A stretch of DNA of 64,000 nt from Streptomyces halobius (GTDB lineage Bacteria; Actinomycetota; Actinomycetes; Streptomycetales; Streptomycetaceae): contig NZ_CP086322.1 of the NCBI RefSeq assembly GCF_023277745.1, forward strand, positions 6,262,001 through 6,326,000. Reading direction: 5' to 3'. The notes beneath the pieces were generated by a model that had not been told where the DNA came from, searched no databases, and saw only the letters and a list, made by a program, of their open reading frames with translations. Below, piece by piece: positions 50,950 through 58,767 of the stretch. The first letter of the stretch is position 1, and every line of letters begins with the position of its first letter. Made by a program: the position numbers and the translations under genes.

Positions 50950-52776
50950 TCAGTACGTCAGGCCGTGGCCGATCGGGTAGAGAACGGTGGCCGGGGCGTC
51001 GGCGCGCATCACCGGGACCGGCAGTGTGCCGTGCGGCTTCCGCTGCCCGGCGATCACCCGTGCCGCGGCCCGCAGTTCCACATCCGTCCAGGAGTAGCTC
51101 GCCAGGCCCGCCCTGACACCGTCCAACTGCGCGATGTCGTAGGGGTTGCGGACCGCCAGCTGTACCACCGGCTTCCCGGTGGCGAGCAGCGCGGCGACCA
51201 GCTTCCGCTGTGCTGAATCCGCGGTCACGTTGTAGGTGGCGACCACCGCGGCGTCCCGCCTGCGCAGCTCCGCCACGGCCTGGTCGATCTGTGCCTGTGT
51301 CGGCGTCGGGCCGGTGGGCAGCGCGCTCGCGGTGAAGCCGAGACCGGCGAGGGTGTTCGCCAGGACCGCGGTGGGCGGGCCGCCGGTGCCGGACGGGGAT
51401 GCCGCGTCGACGCCCGCCACCAGCACCTGGCGCTCCCGGCGCCGGGACAGCGGCAGCAGCCCGCCGTCGTTGCGCAGCAGGGTGGTGGTGCGGTCCGCGA
51501 TCCGGTCCGCGGTGGCCAGATGACGACGGATGCCGACGACCCGGTCCACCGCCTGGTGCGTCGTGTACGGATCCGTGAACAGTCCGCGCCGCTCCTTCAG
51601 CAGCAGGATGCGCAGGAGTTTCTGGTCGATGTCGGGCCAGGCCAGCTCGCCGCTCTCCAGCGCGTTGAGGACGGCGCCGTGCGCGAGGGCGAGGTCCGGA
51701 GGGTTGAGCAGCTGGTCGACGCCCGCTTCGAGGGCGAGGACCGGCACCCGGTCGTCGCCGTACTTCGCCCGTACGCCTGCCATGCCGAGCGAATCCGTCA
51801 CCACCACACCGTCGTATCCGAGGCGTTCGCGCAGGATGCCGGTGAGGATCGGCCGGGAGAGGGTGGCCGGGTCCTCGCTCGTGTCGAAGGCGGGAACGAC
51901 GATATGCGCCGTCATGATCGAATCGATGCCGGCGGCGATCGCGGCCTGGAAGGGTGGTGCGTCCAGCCGCTCCCACTCCTCGGGGGTGTGGTGTATGTAC
52001 GGCAGCCCGACATGGCTGTCGGTGTCGGTGTCACCATGCCCGGGGAAGTGCTTGGCGCAGGCCGCGACACCGGCGCCCTGGAAGCCCTTCACCTCGGCGG
52101 TCACCATACCGGCCACGGCCTGCGGTTCGGCGCCGAAGGAACGGACGCCGATGACCGGGTTGGCCGGGTTGACGTTGACATCCGCGTCCGGCGCGTAGTC
52201 CTGCCGGACGCCCATCGCGTACAGCTCCTCGCCGGCGATCCGGGCCACCGTACGGGCGTCGTCACGGGAGCCGGACGCGCCGAGCGCCATCGCCCCGGGG
52301 AAGAGCGTGGCGGGCGCGCCGATACGGGCGATGATGCCGTGTTCCTGGTCGACGGAGAGGAGCAGGGGGACGGGGACGCGCTGGACGGCGGCGGCCTTCT
52401 GGATGCCGTTGGAGAGGTCGGCGATCTGGTGCGGATCGCGGGTGTTGTGCGCCCAGCCGAAGTAGATGATGCCGCCGACGTGGTACCTGGCGATCAGCTC
52501 GGCGGCATGGGCGACCCCGATCTCCTTCTGGTTCGCCTCGACGTCGGCCGGGTCCGGGGCGGTCGCGGAATGCCCGTAGACCCGCATCACGAAGAGCTGG
52601 CCGACCTTCTCCTCCGGCGTCATACGGGAGATGAGGCCCCGCAGCCGGGTCAGGACGGCGGGGGAGGGCGATCGGCTTCCGAGGGCGGGCCCGTCGGCGT
52701 GCGCGGGGGCGGTGCCCGTGGCACAGGCGGCGGCCGCGGCGGCCGCGGTGGTCAGGACGGTACGTCTGGAGTGCAT
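50950..52776 (-). CDS. Tat-secreted GH3 beta-N-acetylglucosaminidase
   Basis: 608 residues. The twin-arginine signal MHSRRTVLTTAAAAAAACA sets the start at 52776, supported by GAAGGAG six bases upstream. The GH3 N-terminal barrel has GQLFVMRVYG, LLLSVDQEHGIIARIG and KHFPGHGDTDTDSH, the NagZ-type segment whose His-Asp dyad replaces the Glu acid/base. Nucleophile Asp328 lies in VVVTDSLGMAGV. A C-terminal alpha/beta sandwich (about 440-608) follows. It likely acts on GlcNAc-containing wall or chitin fragments, and so complements the GH20 enzyme at 5130. Confidence 0.92.
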   Translation of the reverse strand: MHSRRTVLTTAAAAAAACATGTAPAHADGPALGSRSPSPAVLTRLRGLISRMTPEEKVGQLFVMRVYGHSATAPDPADVEANQKEIGVAHAAELIARYHVGGIIYFGWAHNTRDPHQIADLSNGIQKAAAVQRVPVPLLLSVDQEHGIIARIGAPATLFPGAMALGASGSRDDARTVARIAGEELYAMGVRQDYAPDADVNVNPANPVIGVRSFGAEPQAVAGMVTAEVKGFQGAGVAACAKHFPGHGDTDTDSHVGLPYIHHTPEEWERLDAPPFQAAIAAGIDSIMTAHIVVPAFDTSEDPATLSRPILTGILRERLGYDGVVVTDSLGMAGVRAKYGDDRVPVLALEAGVDQLLNPPDLALAHGAVLNALESGELAWPDIDQKLLRILLLKERRGLFTDPYTTHQAVDRVVGIRRHLATADRIADRTTTLLRNDGGLLPLSRRRERQVLVAGVDAASPSGTGGPPTAVLANTLAGLGFTASALPTGPTPTQAQIDQAVAELRRRDAAVVATYNVTADSAQRKLVAALLATGKPVVQLAVRNPYDIAQLDGVRAGLASYSWTDVELRAAARVIAGQRKPHGTLPVPVMRADAPATVLYPIGHGLTY

Positions 52777-52956
52777 GTGCGCTCCTTCCGGAGGGCTTCC
52801 TCGGCGAAGTGAAGGAAACTTCCAAGGAGACACGGATAGCCGGAAAACTATTGCCGGTCAATGACTGTGCGGGTGGTGGCGCCCAGGTATTGCGGGGCGG
52901 GCGGCGCTGTGTGAGGGGGCGTCAGTGTGCCCGGGAGGCAGGGGGCGGGGCAGGGG

Positions 52957-53889
52957 CTAGCGGGCCGGCGGTGCCGGTGACCGTACGGGGACCGGCGTGT
53001 CGAGGAGGCGCCGCAGGTGCTCGCGGCCGGCGGCCAGGAGGCCGGGCAGCTCGGCCGCTTGGGGGTACCAGCGTTTCTCGTACTCCCAGCAGAGCCAGCC
53101 GGGCTCCCGGCCGACCGCGCCGCCGGGGCCGCTGGTGCCGCCGGGGCCCGTCCCGTGGCCGAGCGTGGCCAGGACGGCGGCGAGCGGCACGGCCCCGGCG
53201 CCGAGCGGGAGGGGAGTGGGGTCCTCGGCCGAGGCGACGTCCTTGACCTGGACATAGCCCAGATACGGGGCGAGCGCGGCATGGGTGTCGAGGGGTTCCT
53301 CGCCGGCGCGCCAGGCGTGCAGGACGTCCCAGAGCGCGCCGACGTTGCGGTGGCCCACGGCGCCCAGGATCCGGGCGGCGGCCGCGCCCGTACGGTGCGA
53401 GTCATGGGTCTCCAGCAGGACCCGGACGCCCCGGTCGGCGGCGAGCGGCGCCACCGCGGCGAGCCGGCGGGCGGCGTCCGCCTCGGCCTCGGCCGCCGGG
53501 CGGCTCCCGCCACCGGGGAAGACCCGTACGAACGGCGCCCCCAGATCGGCGGCGAGAAACACCAGCTCGTCCAGCTCCTGCGCCAGCTCCGCCTCGGCGG
53601 CCGCGTCCTCGGCGGCGACCCTGGCGTATCCGGCGACGGCCAGGATCTCCACCCCGGCGTCGGTGAACCGCCCGCGCACGGCGGCCCGCTCGCGCATCCC
53701 GATCAGCGGGTGCACGGGCTCCTCCGGATGGGCGCGCAGCTCGACCCCCTGATATCCGGCCCGGACAGCCAGCCGGACGACGTCCGCCATGGGCATCCCG
53801 GGCACCCCAAGGGTGGAGAACGCGAACCGCATTCCGTCGTCGGTGCCACCCGTACCGGATCCCATACCGGATCCCCTGTCGGTTTCCAT
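52957..53889 (-). CDS. Sugar phosphate isomerase/epimerase-like TIM barrel
   Basis: 310 residues of the xylose-isomerase-like superfamily: MRFAFSTLGVPGMPMADVV (strand 1), GYQGVELRAHPEEPVH, LGAPFVRVFPGG, VRVLLETHDSHRTG (metal-binding Glu), NVGALWDVLHAWRAGE (metal-binding Asp) and VQVKDVASAED. ATG 53889 follows GGGGAG; ATG 53832 begins the conserved fold. It converges on nothing obvious but lies near a similar isomerase at 57477, together with an oxidoreductase and a DUF993 gene, suggesting one sugar-alcohol or inositol-like pathway. Confidence 0.85.
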   Translation of the reverse strand: METDRGSGMGSGTGGTDDGMRFAFSTLGVPGMPMADVVRLAVRAGYQGVELRAHPEEPVHPLIGMRERAAVRGRFTDAGVEILAVAGYARVAAEDAAAEAELAQELDELVFLAADLGAPFVRVFPGGGSRPAAEAEADAARRLAAVAPLAADRGVRVLLETHDSHRTGAAAARILGAVGHRNVGALWDVLHAWRAGEEPLDTHAALAPYLGYVQVKDVASAEDPTPLPLGAGAVPLAAVLATLGHGTGPGGTSGPGGAVGREPGWLCWEYEKRWYPQAAELPGLLAAGREHLRRLLDTPVPVRSPAPPAR

Positions 53890-53935
53890 GCCGCTCCCCG
53901 CGCCGTCGCTCAGGTCGTCCGAGTCGGTTACGTCG

Positions 53936-54687
53936 TCACAGGGCCAGACGCCAGTCCTGGCCGACCAGATCCTGCCCGAAGCTATGGTGCGCCGACTCGG
54001 CGGTCAGCTCGAACCCGGCGCGCTCATAGATCCTCCGGGCGGCGGTGAGCACGGATTTCGTCCACAGCACCAGCTCGGTGTATCCGGCCTCGCGGGCGAA
54101 GGTCACACAGGCGTCGACGAGCCGGCCGCCCACGCCGTGTCCCCGCGCGGCGGGCTCCACGAGCAGCAGCCGCAGCCGGGCGGTCCCGGGCCGGGCGTCC
54201 CGAACGCACATCACCGCGCCCGCGCGCTCGCCCCCGAGCTCCGCTATCCAGGTGCGGTCCCGCTCCGGGTCGAAGTTCTCGGCGTACTCCGCGACGATCC
54301 GGGCCACCAGCGCTTCATAGCTGAGGTCGAAGCCGTACTCGGCGGCGTAGAGCGCGGCGTTCCGCTCCACCATCCAGCCGAGGCCCCCGGGCCTGGTGGT
54401 CCGCAGGCTGACCTCGGGGGAGGGGGCGGCCTCGGCCCTCTCCCGGGGAGCGTCCGCGTCCAGCAGGGTGCGGATCGTCCGCATCGACGACACCAGACGG
54501 GCCCGGTCGGCCACCGGGAGCGGCTCCAGCAGCGAGCCCACGGCGTCCTGCGAGCGCTCCTCCAGCAGGCCCGCCGCCTCCCGGCCGCCCTTCGTCAGCG
54601 AGATGCGCTGCCGGTGGGGATCCTGCTCCGATCTGCCGCGGGTGATCAGCTCGCGGTCCTCGAACCTGCCGAGCAGCCGGCTGGGAT
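53936..54687 (-). pseudogene. MarR-GNAT fusion gene, C-terminal part (separated from its start by an inversion)
   Basis: The frame contains the second half of a MarR-type HTH (YPSRLLGRFEDRELITRGRS, DPHRQRISLTKGGREAAGLL). A GNAT acetyltransferase follows: YEALVARIVAEYAENFDPER, RDRTWIAELGGERAGAVMCV, RLRLLLVEPAARGHGVGGRL with the acetyl-CoA loop, and VLWTKSVLTAARRIYERAGF. No start belongs to it. The missing first half of the HTH domain is encoded on the opposite strand at 54688-54941. It is a gene split by inversion, not an intact CDS. Confidence 0.88.
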
Positions 54688-54941
54688 AGAGACGGCGTCC
54701 GAGACCGCATCCGGCACCCCAGCCGGTACGACGGCCCGGGCGGCGGCCGAGGCCACGTCCGACATCCGCGAGCTGCGCAGATTCAACCGCTTCTACACGA
54801 ACCTCGTCGGGGCGCTCGACTACGGCCGGCATCTCTACACCCCGTTCACCCTCACCGAGGCCCGGGTGCTCCACGAGGTCGCCCATCACGAACGGGTGGA
54901 CGCCGCCGATCTGCGGGCTTCGCTGTCGCTCGACGCCGGCT
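54688..54941 (+). pseudogene. Inverted N-terminal segment of the MarR-GNAT gene
   Basis: Read on the plus strand this segment gives SDIRELRRFNRFYTNLVGAL, DYGRHLYTPFTLTEARVLHE and VAHHERVDAADLRASLSLDAG, the N-terminal half of the MarR domain. Turning 54688-54941 around joins DAG to YPSRLLGRFE in frame, rebuilding the normal MarR helix. Homology stops at both ends exactly at this 254-bp block. Confidence 0.85.
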
Positions 54942-54964
54942 GTCGTCGTCGACCCCCGCCACCT

Positions 54965-54977
54965 TTGACTGAGTCAA
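54965..54977. promoter_or_regulatory. MarR-type operator of the broken MarR-GNAT gene
   Basis: TTGACTGAGTCAA, a perfect 6+1+6 palindrome, lies just outside the inverted segment, where the native promoter of the leftward gene would be. It may also serve the rightward oxidoreductase gene at 55128. Confidence 0.6.
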
Positions 54978-55127
54978 GGGTACGCGAGGGATATGGACAG
55001 GCACACGGCTTTTTCGCGGACACGCACCGCGCCGGAGTGTCCGTGTCCCGCCGCGCAGGCCGCCGCCCCTCGGGGTAGAAAGCGCTTACCGCACGACGCC
55101 CGAATCCGCTGTGAGAGGGGCCCGGCC

Positions 55128-56279
55128 GTGACGCGCACGACCGTACGCATCGCCATGAACGGCGTGACCGGACGCATGGGATACCACCAGCATCTGGTCC
55201 GCTCCCTCCTCGCCCTGCGCGAACAGGGCGGCCTCGACCTGGGCGACGGCACCGTGATCTGGCCGGAACCGGTGCTCGTCGGCCGCTCCGAGCACAAACT
55301 GCGGACGCTGGCCGCACGCCACGGCCTGGACCGCTGGAGCACCGACCTGGACGCCGTACTCGCCGACGACGGCATCGACATCTACTTCGACGCCCAAGTC
55401 ACCGCCGCCCGGGAGGAAGCCGTACAGAAGGCGATCGCCGCCGGAAAGCACCTGTACGTCGAGAAGCCCACCGCCACCGGGCCGGCCGGTGCGCTGAAGC
55501 TGGCCCGGCTCGCCCAGGAGGCGGGTGTCAAACACGGCGTCGTCCAGGACAAGCTCTTTCTGCCCGGCCTGCGCAAGCTCCGCCGCCTCGTCGAGGGCGG
55601 CTTCTTCGGCCGCGTCCTGTCCGTACGGGGCGAGTTCGGCTACTGGGTCTTCGAGGGAGACTGGCAGCAGGCGCAGCGCCCCTCCTGGAACTACCGCGCC
55701 GAGGACAGCGGCGGCATCGCGGCCGATATGTTCCCGCACTGGGAGTATGTGCTGCACGAACTCTTCGGCCCGGTCAGAACCGTCCAGGCGCACCTCACCA
55801 CACACATCCCGCGCCGCTGGGACGAGTCGGGCACGCCCTACGAGGCCACCGCCGACGACGCCGCCTACGGGATCTTCGAGCTGGCGGGCGGCATCGTCGC
55901 GCAGATCAACTCCTCCTGGGCGGTCCGGGTGCACCGCGACGAACTGGTGGAGTTCCAGGTGGACGGCACCGAGGGTTCGGCCGTCGCCGGGCTGCGCCGC
56001 TGCCGGATCCAGCACCGCGCCGGTACCCCCAGACCGGTGTGGAATCCGGACCTCCCGGTGACCGAACCGTTCCGCGAACAGTGGCAGGAAGTCCCCGACA
56101 ACGCCGCGTTCGACAACGGGTTCAAGGCGCAGTGGGAGCTGTTCCTGCGCCATGTCGTCCGCGACGAACCCTGGCGCTGGGACCTGACGGCGGGCGCCCG
56201 CGGTGTCCAGCTCGCCGAACTGGGGCTGCGGTCGTCCCAAGAGGGCCGCCGCCTGGACGTACCGGAGCCGGGCCGGTGA
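55128..56279 (+). CDS. Gfo/Idh/MocA-family oxidoreductase
   Basis: 383 residues. An N-terminal Rossmann fold (RIAMNGVTGRMGYHQHLVRS, a GxxGxxG-like turn) is followed by IDIYFDAQVTAAREEAVQKA and GKHLYVEKPTATGPAGALKL, which carries the family EKP motif. The C-terminal alpha/beta domain includes GEFGYWVFEGD, SGGIAADMFPHWEYVLHELF (conserved His) and GTEGSAVAGL. It should oxidise or epimerise a sugar or cyclitol with NAD(P). GTG 55128 follows GAGAGGGG. It overlaps the DUF993 gene by GTGA and heads a three-gene operon. Confidence 0.9.
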   Translation: MTRTTVRIAMNGVTGRMGYHQHLVRSLLALREQGGLDLGDGTVIWPEPVLVGRSEHKLRTLAARHGLDRWSTDLDAVLADDGIDIYFDAQVTAAREEAVQKAIAAGKHLYVEKPTATGPAGALKLARLAQEAGVKHGVVQDKLFLPGLRKLRRLVEGGFFGRVLSVRGEFGYWVFEGDWQQAQRPSWNYRAEDSGGIAADMFPHWEYVLHELFGPVRTVQAHLTTHIPRRWDESGTPYEATADDAAYGIFELAGGIVAQINSSWAVRVHRDELVEFQVDGTEGSAVAGLRRCRIQHRAGTPRPVWNPDLPVTEPFREQWQEVPDNAAFDNGFKAQWELFLRHVVRDEPWRWDLTAGARGVQLAELGLRSSQEGRRLDVPEPGR

Positions 56280-57403
56280 CCGCCGCCCCGGTGGCCGCCG
56301 CCGTGCCCGCGCGTCCCCCGCTGCGCTCCCGTACGGTCTTCGCCGCCGCCCATGTCGTCGCCGACCCGCTCGCCGACACCACCCCGGACGGCCCGGCCGC
56401 CCTCGACTGGGACGCCACCCTCGCCTTCCGCCACCACCTGTGGTCGCATGGCCTGGGGGTGGCCGAGGCGATGGACACCGCGCAGCGCGGGATGGGGCTG
56501 GACTGGCCGGCCGCCGCCGAACTGATCCGCCGCTCCGGCGCCGAGGCACGCGTCGTCGACGGCCTGCTGGCCTGCGGCGCCGGTACCGATCAACTGCCGC
56601 CTACGGGCGCGTCATTGGCAGATGTCCAGGCCGCCTACGAGGAGCAGCTCGGGATTGTCGAGGACGTCGGCGGCCGGCCGGTCCTGATGGCGTCCCGGCA
56701 GCTCGCCGCGGCCGCCACCGGGCCCGCGGACTACCAGGAGCTCTACGGCCGGCTCCTGCGCCAGGCCGTGGAACCGGTCATCCTGCACTGGCTCGGCCCG
56801 ATGTTCGACCCGGCGCTGGAGGGCTACTGGGGCAGCACGGATCTCGACGCCGCCACGGACACCTTCCTGCAGATCATCGCCGCGAACCCGGGCAAGGTGG
56901 ACGGCGTCAAGGTCTCCCTCCTGGACGCCGGCCGGGAGGTGGCGCTGCGCCGTCGGCTCCCGGACACCGTGCGCTGCTACACGGGCGACGACTTCCACTA
57001 TCCCGAGCTGATCGCGGGCGACGACCACGGCTTCAGCCACGCGCTGCTGGGCGCCTTCGACCCGCTGGCACCACTGGCCGCCGACGCCGTACGCCTCCTG
57101 GACACCGAAGGCCCCCAGGGTGCCGCACGCTTCCGGGCCGCTCTGGACCCGACCGTCACACTCTCCCGGCACCTCTTCCGGGCGCCAACCCGCTACTACA
57201 AGACCGGCGTTGTGCTGCTGGCCTGGCTCGCCGGGCACCAGTCGCACTTCAGCATGGTCGGCGGCCTCCAGTCGGCCCGTTCACTGCCGCATCTGCGGCG
57301 CGCCCACGAACTGGCCGACGGGCTCGGTCTGTTCCCGGACCCGGAGCTAGCCGCCTCCCGGATGCGCACCCTGCTCGCGGTGTACGGGGCGGCGGGCACA
57401 TGA
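56276..57403 (+). CDS. DUF993 protein (dihydrodipicolinate synthase/aldolase-like TIM barrel)
   Basis: 375 residues. Characteristic blocks are RTVFAAAHVVADPLADTTPD, FRHHLWSHGLGVAEAMDTAQRG, DGLLACGAGTDQLP, PVILHWLGPMFDPALEGYWG, KVDGVKVSLLDAGREVALRR (candidate Schiff-base Lys), RCYTGDDFHYPELIAGDDHG and HFSMVGGLQSARSLPHLRR. The family is aldolase-like with unproven reaction and is nearly always found beside Gfo/Idh/MocA dehydrogenases and sugar isomerases, as here. The GTG start at 56276 is coupled to the upstream gene. Its stop overlaps the ATG of a repeat-encoded mini-ORF. Confidence 0.88.
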   Translation: MTAAPVAAAVPARPPLRSRTVFAAAHVVADPLADTTPDGPAALDWDATLAFRHHLWSHGLGVAEAMDTAQRGMGLDWPAAAELIRRSGAEARVVDGLLACGAGTDQLPPTGASLADVQAAYEEQLGIVEDVGGRPVLMASRQLAAAATGPADYQELYGRLLRQAVEPVILHWLGPMFDPALEGYWGSTDLDAATDTFLQIIAANPGKVDGVKVSLLDAGREVALRRRLPDTVRCYTGDDFHYPELIAGDDHGFSHALLGAFDPLAPLAADAVRLLDTEGPQGAARFRAALDPTVTLSRHLFRAPTRYYKTGVVLLAWLAGHQSHFSMVGGLQSARSLPHLRRAHELADGLGLFPDPELAASRMRTLLAVYGAAGT

Positions 57404-57480
57404 GCGAGCGCAGCGAGCGAATCGACGAAGGGTGCGCGCCTCGCGAATGCAAGGCCGAGCGAAGCGAGGTTTCGGCATGA
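57400..57480 (+). repeat. 81-bp actinobacterial interspersed repeat acting as an in-operon mini-ORF
   Basis: The element (GAGCGAGCGCAGCGAGCG near its start, GAGCGAAGCGAGG near its end) reads as a 26-residue ORF containing SERSERIDEGCAPREC. It joins the DUF993 stop by ATGA and the next gene's ATG by ATGA. From memory the same peptide occurs behind many unrelated Streptomyces genes, so it is a repeat and not a conserved protein; ATG at both edges preserves translational coupling. Confidence 0.7.
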
Positions 57481-58499
57481 GCGCCGGCACCCCCACCCTT
57501 CTCGCCCGCCTGAGTCTCAATCAGCAGACCGTCAGACAGTGGTCGCTCCCGGAGCTGGCGGACGGGTGCGCACGGGCGGGCGTGCGGGGCGTGGGCCTGT
57601 GGCGCGCGCCGGTGCGGGATTACGGGGTGGCCGCGGCCGCCCGGCTCGTACGGGATGCCGGGCTGAGCGTCACCAGCCTCTGCCGCGGCGGCTTTTTCAC
57701 CGCTCTGGAACCGGGCGAGCGGGCGGCCGCACTGGACGACAACCGGGCCGCGATCGACGAGGCCGCCGCCCTCGGGACGGACACCCTCGTCCTGGTCTCC
57801 GGCGGACTCCCGGACGGCAACCGCGATCTGCGCGGCGCCCGGGAGCGGATCGCGGACGCGCTGGCCGAGTTGGGGCCGTACGCGGCGGAGCGGGGCGTAC
57901 GGCTGGCGATCGAACCGCTGCACCCGATGTACGCGGCGGACCGGTGTGTGGTCTCCACGCTCGCCCAGGCGCTCGACCTCGCCGAGCGGTTCCCCGTCGA
58001 GCAGGTGGGGGTGGTGGTGGACACGTACCACCTGTGGTGGGACGACACGATCGGTGCGCAGATTGCCCGCGCGGGCGGCATGGGGGGTGCTGCGGGGGAG
58101 TGGGGGCAGGGCGGAGTCCTGTCGGTGAGGGGTGGTGGTCGGGTGACGGGGGAGTGGGGGCAGGGCGGAGTCCTGTCGGTGAGGGGTGGTGGTCGGGTGA
58201 CGGGGGAGTGGGGGCAGGGCGGAGTCCTGTCGGTGAGGGGTGGTGGTCGGGTGACGGGTGGGCGGATCGCCGCCTTCCAGCTCGCCGACTGGATCACCCC
58301 GCTGCCCGAGGGCGTCCTCCTGGGGCGCGGGCAGCTGGGCGACGGATCGGTGGATCTGCGGTGGTTCCGGGAACGGGTCGACGCCACCGGCTATCGAGGG
58401 CCCGTCGAGGTGGAGATCTTCAACCCGGGGCTGTGGGCACGGGACGGCGCGGAGGTGCTGGCCGAGGTCGTGGACCGCTTCACGGCGCATGTGGTGTGA
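57477..58499 (+). CDS. Sugar phosphate isomerase/epimerase with an in-frame repeat insertion
   Basis: 340 residues of the xylose-isomerase-like TIM barrel: LSLNQQTVRQWSLPELADGC, GVRGVGLWRAPVRDYG, TDTLVLVSGGLPDGNRDL, GVRLAIEPLHPMYAADRCVV (metal Glu), VGVVVDTYHLWWDDTI (metal Asp), then after the insertion RIAAFQLADWITPLPEGVLL and GPVEVEIFNPGLWARDG. Between strands 6 and 7 (about residues 207-260) lie three copies of an 18-residue repeat not expected in the family. Third gene of the operon; its ATG overlaps the repeat ORF upstream. Confidence 0.88.
   Translation: MSAGTPTLLARLSLNQQTVRQWSLPELADGCARAGVRGVGLWRAPVRDYGVAAAARLVRDAGLSVTSLCRGGFFTALEPGERAAALDDNRAAIDEAAALGTDTLVLVSGGLPDGNRDLRGARERIADALAELGPYAAERGVRLAIEPLHPMYAADRCVVSTLAQALDLAERFPVEQVGVVVDTYHLWWDDTIGAQIARAGGMGGAAGEWGQGGVLSVRGGGRVTGEWGQGGVLSVRGGGRVTGEWGQGGVLSVRGGGRVTGGRIAAFQLADWITPLPEGVLLGRGQLGDGSVDLRWFRERVDATGYRGPVEVEIFNPGLWARDGAEVLAEVVDRFTAHVV
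58095..58256 (+). repeat. Three exact 54-bp tandem repeats inside the isomerase gene
   Basis: Units at 58095-58148, 58149-58202 and 58203-58256 each encode GEWGQGGVLSVRGGGRVT. The copies are identical and keep the frame, pointing to recent expansion. Confidence 0.95.
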
Positions 58500-58767
58500 G
58501 CGCCCAGTGCCTGCGCCTGGGGGCGTACGCCCCGGGTACAACCGGTGACCGGAAAATAACTCAGCGGATATGTGCAACCGTTGGCGGTCCAGCGGGGTCA
58601 TAGCTGATGTCGGCCTCGACAGGGGCGGTCCGGGGGGATCCGGAGGCCGGCGGAGGGGGATTCGAGGGGCCCGGCCATCGGACGGGCCCCTCGATGACGT
58701 CCCTGACGCGGGGCCCGAGGCGCGGGTGTCCGGCGCGTTGTCAGACCTCGGCGGTACCGTCGGGTTC

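Noticed and set aside
53789..55078. 429-codon plus-strand frame across the MarR-GNAT locus
   Set aside because: Only 54688-54941 of it is protein-like; the rest is antisense of the GNAT part. It is explained by the inversion.
58095..58256. CRISPR array
   Set aside because: The three 54-bp copies are directly adjacent, without spacers, and lie in frame within a gene.
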